Positions 7,018 to 14,723 of a stretch of 53,196 bases of DNA are shown one piece after another (position 1 is the stretch's first letter; every line of letters begins with the position of its first letter). Both the position numbers and the translations under genes were made by a program. This DNA is from Salinicola halophyticus. GTDB taxonomy: Bacteria; Pseudomonadota; Gammaproteobacteria; Pseudomonadales; Halomonadaceae. The notes beneath the pieces were generated by a model. The model saw only the letters and a list, made by a program, of their open reading frames with translations. It was not told where the DNA came from and did not search any database. Location: the NCBI RefSeq assembly GCF_003206695.1, contig NZ_PZJN01000006.1:64135-117330 (forward strand), in the 5' to 3' direction.

Positions 7018-8208
7018 ATGAAACGATTACTACCGGTCTGTGCGGGGCTGGCCATGGCAGTGCTGGCCTGCTCCGCCGAGGCCCGACCGCTGACGGACGA
7101 CGGACGGCTGACGTTCAGCGGATTTGGTACGCTGGGGTTGATCCACAACAACCTCGACGAGGCGGATTTCACCCGCGATATCAGCCAGCCCAAGGGCGCC
7201 GGCGAAGGCTGGAGCGCGCGCACCGATTCGATGTTGGGCGCCCAAGTCGGCTACCGCTTCACCGACGAGCTGGATACGGTGGTGCAGGGGATCAGCCGCT
7301 ACCATGACAGCGGCGATTTCAGTCCCGAAGTGAGCTGGGCGTATCTGCGCTATCGGCCGGACCCGGGCGTGCAGCTGCGCGTCGGCCGGCTGGGCTGGGA
7401 CGTCTATCAGCTCTCCGATTCGCGCTACGTCGGCTATGCCTATCCCTGGGTGCGGCCGCCGGTGGACCATTTCGGCACCCTCCAGCTCACCTATATTGAT
7501 GGCGTCGACGTCACTTTCAAGCAACCGGTCGGCAGTGATCTGGTGCTGTTGAAGCTCTATACTGGGCGCTCCGATGGCCATGTCTTCATCGGCGAGGGAA
7601 TAGAAGCCGACTTCGACGTCGACAAGGTCTACGGCGGGCATGTCGATTACGAGACGGGACCCTGGCGATTCCGAGCGGGTTACACCGAAGTCGAGTCCGG
7701 TATCACGTTTTCCGGCGACGTGCCGGATCAGCTCGATGCTCAGTTCGATCAGATCCGTGCGTTCAACCCCTTCTTCGACCTGACCGCTGACGGCGTTCTC
7801 GGTGATGCGTTCGGCTTCGATCGGCTCAAGCTCTACTCGCTGGGGGCGGTCTACGATCAGGGACCCTTTCAGCTGCAGGCAATGTGGAATCGGAGCAAGA
7901 CCAGCGCAGATGGTGCCGTCGATTCGGGGTTCGTCTCCGCGGGCTATCGCATCGATCGTGTCACGCCCTATCTGGTCTATTCACAGGTCGAGACGACGTC
8001 TGATGGCGAGGGCGGCAGTGAAGGGGATTTCAAGCAGAAGACCTATTCGGTGGGCGCGCGCTACGACGTCACGGCCAACATGGCCTTGAAGGCGCAGCTG
8101 GATCGCGTTCACATTCAGCGCCCGGGATTTCTGTGGCGAGACATCGACAGTGACTGGAACGGGGGTTGGGGATCGATCTTCAGCCTCGGTCTGGACTTCA
8201 TTTTCTAG
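7018..8208 (+). CDS. Outer-membrane porin-like beta-barrel
   Basis: A 396-residue exported protein: signal peptide 1 to about 22 (ending AEA), then alternating amphipathic strands throughout and a C-terminal phenylalanine (SLGLDFIF), the usual beta-barrel assembly signal. It resembles porins found next to phosphate-binding-like proteins and cyclic-di-GMP enzymes. The stop is 10 bases before the next start, giving a three-gene operon with the periplasmic protein and the diguanylate cyclase. A perfect 8-bp inverted repeat (GGATAACC at 6897, GGTTATCC at 6959) lies in the 213-bp leader upstream and may be a regulator site. The solute is unknown. Confidence 0.85.
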   Translation: MKRLLPVCAGLAMAVLACSAEARPLTDDGRLTFSGFGTLGLIHNNLDEADFTRDISQPKGAGEGWSARTDSMLGAQVGYRFTDELDTVVQGISRYHDSGDFSPEVSWAYLRYRPDPGVQLRVGRLGWDVYQLSDSRYVGYAYPWVRPPVDHFGTLQLTYIDGVDVTFKQPVGSDLVLLKLYTGRSDGHVFIGEGIEADFDVDKVYGGHVDYETGPWRFRAGYTEVESGITFSGDVPDQLDAQFDQIRAFNPFFDLTADGVLGDAFGFDRLKLYSLGAVYDQGPFQLQAMWNRSKTSADGAVDSGFVSAGYRIDRVTPYLVYSQVETTSDGEGGSEGDFKQKTYSVGARYDVTANMALKAQLDRVHIQRPGFLWRDIDSDWNGGWGSIFSLGLDFIF

Positions 8209-8218
8209 GGGAATGTCC

Positions 8219-8647
8219 ATGAACCGAGTCCAAAGGCTTCTCATCGCCTCCACCCTGTCCGCGACCCTGGTCGCCGCCGTTCCTGCCAGCGCCGACATTG
8301 CGGTGGTGGTCAACGCCAATAGCGGCATCGATCATCTGACTCGCAGCGACGCGGTCAATATCTTCATGGGCCGCTACCGCAAGCTGCCCACGGGTAACGT
8401 CGCGCTGCCGGTGGATTCTGCCTCGCTCAAGGCACGCTTCTACCGCGCGCTGGTCAACAAGGATCTGGCGGAGATCAACTCCTACTGGGCCAGGCTGGTG
8501 TTTTCCGGCGAGGCGTCGCCGCCACAGCAGATCGCCTCGAGCGATGACGTGCATCAGCTCGTGCTCCAGAACATGAACGCTCTGAGTTATGTCGACAGCG
8601 CCCATGTGCCCGACGATATGCATGTCGTGCTGACGTTGGGCGAGTAA
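8219..8647 (+). CDS. Short periplasmic phosphate-binding-like (PstS-type) protein
   Basis: A 142-residue protein with a signal peptide (1 to about 26, ASA before DIAVVVN) and one half-lobe typical of PstS-like substrate-binding proteins (SRSDAVNIFMGRYRKLPTG, then a FYRALV...YW segment). It is about half the length of a transport-type PstS, so a sensing or adaptor role is more likely than ABC uptake; no phosphate permease genes lie nearby. The ATG at 8219 is chosen because AGGGG sits about 8 bases upstream; the ATG at 8213 is too close to it. It lies 3 bases before the diguanylate cyclase start, suggesting they work together. Confidence 0.85.
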   Translation: MNRVQRLLIASTLSATLVAAVPASADIAVVVNANSGIDHLTRSDAVNIFMGRYRKLPTGNVALPVDSASLKARFYRALVNKDLAEINSYWARLVFSGEASPPQQIASSDDVHQLVLQNMNALSYVDSAHVPDDMHVVLTLGE

Positions 8648-8650
8648 GCC

Positions 8651-10255
8651 ATGCCTCGTTTACTGCTGCTGCTGCATACCCGACTGGCACTACGCACGAC
8701 GGCGATCATCCTGCTCATCGTCACGTTGCTGGGCGTGGTCTTCCTGGCGCTGGCGGTTTATCTGCGTGCCGAGAGTGTCCAGCGGGAGCAGCAGTCGCGA
8801 ATCCAGGAGCTGCTGACCACGGTCGAGCGTACCGCGCAGATCGGCTGTTTTCTGGGCGATCGTCATCTGGCCCAGGAGGTCACCGACGGTCTGCTCAGCA
8901 ATAACATCGTCAGAGCCGCAAGGATCGAAGCTGCCGATGGCACGACACTCGCCAGCGGTCGAACGAATTCGGGTGACCCCGATGCCGCCACTGTCACTCG
9001 GGACGTTTTCTCGCCGTTCGAGCCGGGCACCTCGGTCTGTGAGATCACGGTCGAGCCTGATCAGGACTATATCGACGAGCTGGTGGCGCAGGCCTCGAAT
9101 TTCATCGGCGGCGCGTTGCTACTGCAGCTGGTGGGGATCGGGCTCTGCGTCATACTGGTCGTGGTGAGATTCGTCACCCGTCCGATTACCGGGCTGTCGC
9201 ATCGCCTGAGCGAGCTGGAAGCGGAAACCGGTCAGCAGCTGCAGGCGCCCAAGGGCAACCGCGATGACGAGATCGGCCAGCTGGTCATCAGCGTCAACGC
9301 GATGATCGACAATCTGGTCCAGAGTCTGAGCGAAGAGCGCCGGCTGCGGCTCGAGCGGGAAGTCGAGGAGCGCCGCTACCGGGCGATCTTCGATAACGTC
9401 GAAGCCGGTATCTTCGAACTCGACGGTGGCGGTTTCATTCGGTCCGCCAACCCGGCATTTCGGCGCCTGTTCGGCATGCCCGGCGAGACCAATCTGGAGC
9501 GCCATCCGGTCGCGTTCGCTTCGCTGGTCAACGAGGGTGACGGCGAGACGCAATCCTTCGTCATCGGCGATGATCAGGGCGGACATGATCGACAGTGGGA
9601 GGTGGCGCTGGAGGATGGCGACCGGAAGCGCTGGGTCAGCCTGATTCTGAGCCCGCTCGAGACGGGGCGCCTGCAAGGGGTGGCGCACGATATCACCGAG
9701 CGCAAGGAGGCAGCGGACGCGGCCGAGCGGATGGCCATGACCGATCCGTTGACCGGGCTCGGCAACCGCCGCGGCTTCGATCATCGGCTGGCGGTGATGG
9801 CGCGCCATCATCGGCTGTATCCCGAACGCTGCCACGCGTTGATTACGCTGGATTTCGATCACTTCAAGCGGATCAACGACACCTACGGCCATCAGGTTGG
9901 GGATCGTGCCTTGAACCATGTCGGGGCCATTCTGGCGGACCTGGTGCGGCAGCGCGACTACGTGGCCCGTCTCGGCGGCGACGAGTTCGTCGTGCTGCTG
10001 GAAGGGTGCAGCGAGCGTGACGAGATCGAATCGATCCTGACGCGTTTCCTCGAGCGTCTCCGCACGCCGCTGCAGGCGGACGACGGCGTCGAAGTGACCG
10101 TCGGAGTCAGTATCGGTATCGCGCTGCTGGGGGTGGATGCCGACGACCCCCAGCAGACGGTGCAGTTCTCGGATATGGCGATGTACGCTGCCAAACGCGC
10201 CGGGCGCAATACCTGGCGGTTCTACGGCGATGCCAGCGTCGCCAACGCCGACTGA
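8651..10255 (+). CDS. Membrane diguanylate cyclase (CHASE8-like, HAMP, PAS, GGDEF)
   Basis: A 534-residue enzyme making cyclic-di-GMP from GTP. Layout: TM helix about 17-38; a periplasmic sensor of about 110 residues that looks like CHASE8 and contains C66 and C130; TM helix about 152-173; HAMP about 174-228; coiled linker; PAS about 240-350; GGDEF domain 360-530. GGDEF is intact at 442-446 and an inhibitory RxxD site (RQRD, 433-436) is present, so the enzyme should be active and product-inhibited. The order periplasmic protein then CHASE8-type cyclase recalls YfiR-YfiN control, with a PstS-like protein in place of YfiR. That parallel is inference. Confidence 0.92.
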   Translation: MPRLLLLLHTRLALRTTAIILLIVTLLGVVFLALAVYLRAESVQREQQSRIQELLTTVERTAQIGCFLGDRHLAQEVTDGLLSNNIVRAARIEAADGTTLASGRTNSGDPDAATVTRDVFSPFEPGTSVCEITVEPDQDYIDELVAQASNFIGGALLLQLVGIGLCVILVVVRFVTRPITGLSHRLSELEAETGQQLQAPKGNRDDEIGQLVISVNAMIDNLVQSLSEERRLRLEREVEERRYRAIFDNVEAGIFELDGGGFIRSANPAFRRLFGMPGETNLERHPVAFASLVNEGDGETQSFVIGDDQGGHDRQWEVALEDGDRKRWVSLILSPLETGRLQGVAHDITERKEAADAAERMAMTDPLTGLGNRRGFDHRLAVMARHHRLYPERCHALITLDFDHFKRINDTYGHQVGDRALNHVGAILADLVRQRDYVARLGGDEFVVLLEGCSERDEIESILTRFLERLRTPLQADDGVEVTVGVSIGIALLGVDADDPQQTVQFSDMAMYAAKRAGRNTWRFYGDASVANAD

Positions 10256-10267
10256 CGCGGGTTTCCG

Positions 10268-10322
10268 GAGAGCCCGGCTCCTGGCGAGATCCGGCTCCTG
10301 GTCGAGATCCGGTTCCTGGCAA
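10268..10322. repeat. Tandem repeat, about 17-18 bp x 3
   Basis: Three degenerate copies of a unit like TCCGGCTCCTGGTCGAGA lie between the convergent diguanylate cyclase and flavin reductase genes. No clear terminator is seen there. Confidence 0.7.
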
Positions 10323-10329
10323 AATACCG

Positions 10330-10950
10330 CTAGCCGGGACGGGACATCTTGAAGTTTTGATCCGGGCTGATCTCGAAGTAATCGGCAGGGCCGCCGCCGC
10401 GCAGAATCGGCCGAGCGGCGGCAGTCTGGTAGACGCCGTCGCTCAACAGCGTCGGATCGATATGCACGCCGACCACTTCCCCCAGCACCAGCCAGTTGTC
10501 GATCGTCTTGCCGTTGGCCGCTTCGAGGCGGATCGATTGCGTCAGCCGGCATTCGAAAACGACCTGCGCTTCCCCGACATGCGGTACGTCGACGACCCGA
10601 GATGGACGGGGCGTCAGGCCCGCCAGTTCGAACTCATTCACCTCCGGTTCCACTGACGCCGAGCTCTGATTCATTGCCTCGGCAAGCGCCTGTGTGGAGA
10701 GCTGCCAGCAGAACTCGCCGGTCGCTTCGATATTGCGCACGCTGTCCTTATAACCCGCGCTAGAGAAGCCGATGATCGGTGGCGTGTCGGCGAAAGCATT
10801 GAAAAAACTATAGGGCGCCAGATTCAGCCGGCCATCGCGATCCTGCGACGAGATCCAGCCGATCGGTCGGGGGCCGACGATCGCTTTGAACGGATTGTGG
10901 GGTAGCCCGTGGCCGAGGCTCGGTTCGTAGAAGTGTGCATTGTTGGGCAT
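10330..10950 (-). CDS. Flavin reductase-like FMN-binding protein
   Basis: A 206-residue protein of the flavin reductase-like (DIM6/NTAB) family, which binds FMN and either supplies reduced flavin or acts as an oxidoreductase. The conserved N-terminal block PRPIGWISSQD...NLAPYSFFNA (about 28-52) is clear, followed by PPIIGFSS. The protein is cytoplasmic with no signal. It stands alone: convergent with the diguanylate cyclase, and preceded by a 350-bp gap that contains the 15-bp repeats. A luciferase-like monooxygenase at 11734-12687 could in principle use its reduced flavin, but the two are not in one operon. Confidence 0.85.
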   Translation of the reverse strand: MPNNAHFYEPSLGHGLPHNPFKAIVGPRPIGWISSQDRDGRLNLAPYSFFNAFADTPPIIGFSSAGYKDSVRNIEATGEFCWQLSTQALAEAMNQSSASVEPEVNEFELAGLTPRPSRVVDVPHVGEAQVVFECRLTQSIRLEAANGKTIDNWLVLGEVVGVHIDPTLLSDGVYQTAAARPILRGGGPADYFEISPDQNFKMSRPG

Positions 10951-11010
10951 GCCGAAGAATTCCTGAAAGACGTGACAGAAGTCGAGACGTTATCGCGTGG
11001 AGGTTTATAC

Positions 11011-11144
11011 GGGGTGCCTGTTTACCCAGAGCTATGTCATGCAGAGCTAGGTCATGCAGAGCTTTGTCGTGCAGGGTTTCGTCAAACAGGGCCTGCCATA
11101 GAGGACTTTGCCTTACAGAGCTTGCCATACAGGGCTTTGCCTAA
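11011..11144. repeat. Degenerate 15-bp tandem repeat, about 9 copies
   Basis: Successive units such as GCAGAGCTAGGTCAT (11041), GCAGAGCTTTGTCGT (11056), GCAGGGTTTCGTCAA (11071) and CAGGGCTTTGCCTAA (11130) fill the gap upstream of the flavin reductase. Unit length is a multiple of three, so frames through it give a five-residue repeat (LHDxA), but no convincing gene uses it. Confidence 0.85.
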
Positions 11145-11260
11145 GAAGGCGACGTGCAGACAGATACCAGCGAGCGACGAGGGGTGTGTCAACTGACCAG
11201 CGACAGCGAAAGAGCTGCTGGGCCATGGGAAAATCGAGAAATCAGGATGGAAAAGCGTCA

Positions 11261-11286
11261 GGCTCGACGGCCGGAGCCGTCGAGCC
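11261..11286 (-). terminator. Intrinsic terminator of the GlsB-like gene
   Basis: A perfect 11-bp stem GGCTCGACGGC / GCCGTCGAGCC with a 4-base loop lies 19 bases after the GlsB stop on the minus strand. CTTTT follows a few bases later. Confidence 0.75.
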
Positions 11287-11304
11287 CGATAAACGCAGCG
11301 ATCG

Positions 11305-11553
11305 TTATTTGCGAACGACGCGATAGATCACCAGCAGCACGATCGCACCGATAACCGCGATCACGAAGCTGCCGAGATTGAAACCGGACACGTCACCGAA
11401 GCCCAGCGCGGTACCGATCCAGCCGCCAATAACGGCACCCAGGATACCGATGATGATGGTGACGATGATGCCACCCGGATCTTTACCCGGCATGATCAGC
11501 TTGGCAATGGCGCCAGCGATCAGACCAAAGATGATCCATGCAAGAATTCCCAT
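11305..11553 (-). CDS. GlsB/YeaQ/YmgE-family stress membrane protein
   Basis: An 82-residue, very hydrophobic inner-membrane protein with three predicted helices (about 3-20, 26-47 and 56-80), a glycine-rich middle containing the family's PGxDPGG block (22-28) and a basic end (RVVRK). Members of this family (transglycosylase-associated, GlsB) are induced by general or envelope stress; the molecular role is poorly known. It is a single-gene unit: an intrinsic hairpin follows the stop, and the upstream gene is divergent. The ribosome site is AGGGA about 8 bases before the ATG. Confidence 0.92.
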   Translation of the reverse strand: MGILAWIIFGLIAGAIAKLIMPGKDPGGIIVTIIIGILGAVIGGWIGTALGFGDVSGFNLGSFVIAVIGAIVLLVIYRVVRK

Positions 11554-11733
11554 GGCGTCTGTCCCTATTTAATTCGTGGTTTGAGCATGCCTTCCTGACA
11601 TGCCCTTTGGAAGTTAGTCGTAGATGGTGGAAACGACAAGCACCGAATTGGCGCTATCATCGTCTTCTCAGCCTGATATCGCCGATGACGACAGCGAGTC
11701 CCGGTCTATCATTCGACCCATGAAGGAGGGTTC

Positions 11734-12687
11734 ATGTCATCCAGCGATGCCGAAAACAGAATCGTCGGGCGCGTATTCAGCTCGAACCGGCTGTCGATCG
11801 GATTGGCGTTGCCGGTAATGGCGAACGATCAGGCGGTGGTCGACGTCAGCGAGCAGAGACGCCTGGCAGGACTCGCCGACGCCGCCGGATTTCGCGCCTT
11901 GTGGATTCGCGACGTGCCGCTCAACAGCCGCGACTATCCCGATCCGACTGGCCATCTGGATCCGTGGAGCTGGCTGGGCGCACTGGCGGTGGAAACGCGC
12001 CAGATCGCGCTGATCAGCGGCGCCATCGTGCTGACGCTGCGGCATCCGTTGCATATCGCCAAGGCGGCGGCATCGATCGCCACGCTGTCGGAAGGTCGCT
12101 TCATTCTCGGCCTGGGCGCCGGCGATCGGCCGCCGGAATTCGCCGCCTTCGGTGAGGATGTCACCGAGCGGCGGCGACTGTTCGCGGATCACTGGCAGGT
12201 AGTGGCACAGGCGCTGAGTACGCCACAGGAGGTCGTGCCGGATCGGCGTGATACAAATTCGCCGGATTTCCAGCTGCGGCCGTTGCCGCCGGAACCGGTG
12301 CCGCTGCTGGCGGTTGGCTCGGGCGGTCAGAGCGTCAACTGGATCGCCCGCAACGCCATCGGCTGGATGACCTATCATCGCGAGCCTGCGCAGCAGCTCG
12401 ATCGCTATCGGATGTGGCGCGCCGCCGTCGAACAGAGCGCGCCCGGCGAGTTCCGCGGGTTCGGCGAGGCGATTCGCCTCGATCTGGCCGCCGATGCTGG
12501 CGCACCGGCGACGCCGATCGATCTGGGTTACCGGACTGGCCGTGATGCGCTCATCCAAAGACTCGAAGCACTCAGAGAGATGGGCGTTCACCACGTCTCT
12601 CTGAATCTACGTCTCGAGGAGCGGCCAGCCGATGCCATCATCGAGGAACTGGCCGCCCACGTTCTGCCGCACTTTCACGGCTCCTGA
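11734..12687 (+). CDS. Luciferase-like (LLM-class) flavin-dependent oxidoreductase
   Basis: A 317-residue enzyme of the luciferase-like monooxygenase superfamily, using reduced flavin (FMNH2 or F420 in relatives) to oxidise an unknown substrate. The TIM-barrel hallmarks are visible: GLADAAGFRALWIRDVP (about 46-62), the LTLRHPLHIAKAAASIATLSEGRF block (about 99-122) and GLGAGDRP (125-132). A strong AAGGAGG ribosome site fixes the start. It is transcribed alone, between the divergent GlsB gene and the convergent dienelactone hydrolase. The natural substrate cannot be read from the sequence. Confidence 0.88.
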   Translation: MSSSDAENRIVGRVFSSNRLSIGLALPVMANDQAVVDVSEQRRLAGLADAAGFRALWIRDVPLNSRDYPDPTGHLDPWSWLGALAVETRQIALISGAIVLTLRHPLHIAKAAASIATLSEGRFILGLGAGDRPPEFAAFGEDVTERRRLFADHWQVVAQALSTPQEVVPDRRDTNSPDFQLRPLPPEPVPLLAVGSGGQSVNWIARNAIGWMTYHREPAQQLDRYRMWRAAVEQSAPGEFRGFGEAIRLDLAADAGAPATPIDLGYRTGRDALIQRLEALREMGVHHVSLNLRLEERPADAIIEELAAHVLPHFHGS

Positions 12688-12735
12688 ACCCTTTCGGACT
12701 CGCGCTGAAACGATGTCACCCGTGGCGTAAAGGTC

Positions 12736-13461
12736 TTACTGGGCGTGGCTGGCCAGGAACGTCAGCGTGCGGCCGTGTGCCAGTGCCGAGGCGTGCTGGT
12801 TGTAGCTTGCCCGTGCCCAGCAGTTGAAGCCGTGTTCCGCACCGTCGTAGAGGTGGACTTCGATATCGTCATTGCCGGCGAAGGCCTGACGGGTCTGCTC
12901 GACGTGCTCGAGCGGAATGTGGTCGTCCTCGGCGCCAAAGTGGAACTGGGCCGGCACCTCGAGTTCATCGGCGCGCGGCAGATATTCGGTGATACCACCG
13001 GCGTAGTAGCAGATCGCCGCGTCGACGCCGGCGTCCAGGCCGCAGAGGTAGGAGAGCACGCCACCCATGCAATAGCCCACGGACGCTACCGGGCCATCGC
13101 AGACGGGGCTTGCGCGTAGCGCCTTGGTCGCCGCACGCAGATCGCTGATCGCCGTGGGGTAGTCCAGCGCCTGCTTGTGAGCCACGGCTTCTTTCCAGTC
13201 GTCACCGTCGTAGCCGAGCTCCACGCCGGGCTCATCGCGCCAGAACATGTCGGGCACGATGACGCTATAGCCATCCATCGCATACTGTTCGGCGACGCCA
13301 CGCATGTGGCCGTTGACACCGAATATTTCCTGAATCAGCACGATACCGGGGCCTTTGCCCTTGTGCGGCAGCGCCTGATACGCCTTGAACGTCTTGCCGT
13401 CTTCGGCAGTGATCTCGATCCATTCGGTCTTGATATGGGTCTGGGAATCGCTATGAGACAT
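12736..13461 (-). CDS. Dienelactone hydrolase family protein
   Basis: A 241-residue alpha/beta hydrolase close to dienelactone hydrolase. The nucleophile is C131 in GYCMGG; E45 (QEIFG), an acidic residue near D180 (GAEDDHIP) and H210 (AEHGF) complete the typical set. Cytoplasmic. True dienelactone hydrolases act in chlorocatechol breakdown, but many homologues act on other esters or thioesters, and no aromatic-ring genes lie nearby, so the substrate is open. The ATG at 13461 has AAGGAG upstream (plus-strand CTCCTT at 13475). It lies downstream of the biotin gene remnants in the same direction but is probably separately transcribed. Confidence 0.9.
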   Translation of the reverse strand: MSHSDSQTHIKTEWIEITAEDGKTFKAYQALPHKGKGPGIVLIQEIFGVNGHMRGVAEQYAMDGYSVIVPDMFWRDEPGVELGYDGDDWKEAVAHKQALDYPTAISDLRAATKALRASPVCDGPVASVGYCMGGVLSYLCGLDAGVDAAICYYAGGITEYLPRADELEVPAQFHFGAEDDHIPLEHVEQTRQAFAGNDDIEVHLYDGAEHGFNCWARASYNQHASALAHGRTLTFLASHAQ

Positions 13462-13573
13462 GATTTCTCCTTGTGGGCGGTCAACGGAACTTTGAGATGT
13501 GGAAATGAAGCCCGAGACAGGAGTTTAGCAGGCAATGTAAAAGACGAGGGCGATGCCTTTCATCGATACAGCG

Positions 13574-13627
13574 TCAGGCGGCTTTGCTGGCGGCTGACGA
13601 AGGCTCGGTCCCTGGGGCGGCAGTCAT
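13574..13627 (-). pseudogene. bioC: Short stub after bioH, possibly a bioC remnant
   Basis: An ATG overlaps the bioH stop as ATGA, the coupling used at the other biotin gene joints here, but the frame ends after 17 codons. In the usual bioBFHCD order bioC belongs at this place. The stub has a low-complexity Ala/Ser/Pro sequence and no methyltransferase motif, so identity rests on position alone. Confidence 0.35.
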
Positions 13628-14418
13628 GAGCCCGGCCCTCGAGAGCCTTCAGCGACATGTCGAGAGCCTTCAGCGAGATGTCGAGAGCCGTCAGCCGAGA
13701 TCATGAACGTCGCCATGAGATCGGCGGTCTCCTCCGGGCGTTCCACCGGAAAGGCATGGCCCGCGCCTTCTATCAGCGCCGTGCGGCCGGCCTCGGGTAA
13801 ACGTTCGGCAATGGCCTGACGCGCCGCTGCCGGCACCAGGGCGTCGCTGTCACCGAAAAGATGCAACTGCGGGATCTTCAGCGCCCCCAGCACTTCGCGA
13901 AGATCCAGCGCTGACAACACGCCCAGCCCGGCCAGCGCCTGGTCCAGCGGCATCGCGGCCAAGGCTTCCATCAATTGGCGACCCAACCGATGCGTATCCC
14001 GACCGCCTTGGGCGCTCAACTCGGCAAATCGTCGGAACGTCCGGGTAGGCGATGCTCGCAGGCCGCGCTGGAACTCTCCCACGGATTCCGCCGTCATCGC
14101 CTGGGGCCAGCCCGAACGCGTGACGAAACTGCCGTTGGCCCCCAGCGTGATCAAGCCTCGCGCGCGCCGGCCACGCCATTGGGCCAGCGAGGTGGCCAGC
14201 ATGCCGCCGAGAGACCAGCCGGCCAGCCAGGCGTCTTGAGGTAATTGATGATCCAGCGCCGCGACCCAACTTTCGGGCCGGTGGCTGGTCAGGGCGGGAT
14301 AGCGCACACACTCGACGTGATAGTCCGGTAACCGCTGGCGCAAGGCGTCTGCCAGCGGTTCCAGCGGTGCGGGCCCGAGGGCCCAGCCGGGTAACAGCAG
14401 CAGTCTTTGGGGGCTCAT
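13624..14418 (-). CDS. bioH: Pimeloyl-ACP methyl ester esterase BioH
   Basis: A 264-residue alpha/beta hydrolase that removes the methyl group from pimeloyl-ACP methyl ester in biotin synthesis. The nucleophile is S69 in GWSLGG, the acid lies in FGDSDALVP (188-196) and the histidine is H221 (GAGHAFP). The start overlaps the end of the bioF remnant as ATGA. The last 24 residues or so (from about 241) are encoded by a 21-bp tandem repeat and read as repeated EGSRH units, an extension not expected in BioH; the family core ends before it. The gene appears intact although bioF is not, so it may be retained for another esterase function or be on its way out. Confidence 0.85.
   Translation of the reverse strand: MSPQRLLLLPGWALGPAPLEPLADALRQRLPDYHVECVRYPALTSHRPESWVAALDHQLPQDAWLAGWSLGGMLATSLAQWRGRRARGLITLGANGSFVTRSGWPQAMTAESVGEFQRGLRASPTRTFRRFAELSAQGGRDTHRLGRQLMEALAAMPLDQALAGLGVLSALDLREVLGALKIPQLHLFGDSDALVPAAARQAIAERLPEAGRTALIEGAGHAFPVERPEETADLMATFMISADGSRHLAEGSRHVAEGSRGPGS
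13640..13702. repeat. 21-bp tandem repeat x 3 in the 3' end of bioH
   Basis: Three copies starting at 13640, 13661 and 13682. The first two differ at a single position and the third at several. The repeat is in frame (7 codons), so it only lengthens the BioH tail. Confidence 0.85.
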
Positions 14419-14723
14419 GCCAATATTCTCCTGGCGGACGATAGCCGACGCGCGGTCTTGAACAGCGCTCTCAACAGCCGGTCGATCTCTTCATGAGTAT
14501 GGGCCTGCGAGAGCGTGAAGCGCAGTCTCGATGTCGCGGCGGGGGCGCTGGGCGGGCGTATGGCGCTACATCAGAGCCTGGCGCCTTCGAGCGCGGCGGA
14601 AAGTGTGAGCGCCGCGGCTTCCTTGCCGCCCTGCCGACTCTTCAGCCGACCGGCCTGTCTCGCGCGCCAACTCGGCCCGATCGCCAGCACGGTATCCAGC
14701 GAGTCGGCAGATGCTGCGCTCAT
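14415..14723 (-). pseudogene. bioF: bioF remnant (8-amino-7-oxononanoate synthase), internally deleted
   Basis: The reading frame starts at an ATG overlapping the bioB stop and ends overlapping the bioH start, exactly where bioF belongs. Only about 100 codons remain, against about 390 in a full BioF. The last part is recognisable as the BioF C-terminus: EAAALTLSAALEGARL, then a TGA stop, then in the same frame SAIRPPSAPA...SRLRFTLSQAHTHEEIDRLL. The pyridoxal-phosphate lysine region and nearly all of the large domain are gone. BioF condenses pimeloyl-ACP with alanine; this copy cannot do so. Confidence 0.8.

Noticed and set aside
10808-11128. A minus-strand frame with LHDxA repeats
   Set aside because: It overlaps the flavin reductase gene in another frame and owes its length to the 15-bp tandem repeat. 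No ribosome site is seen.
11290-11649. Small ORFs opposite the GlsB gene
   Set aside because: They are shadows of the GlsB frame and its leader.
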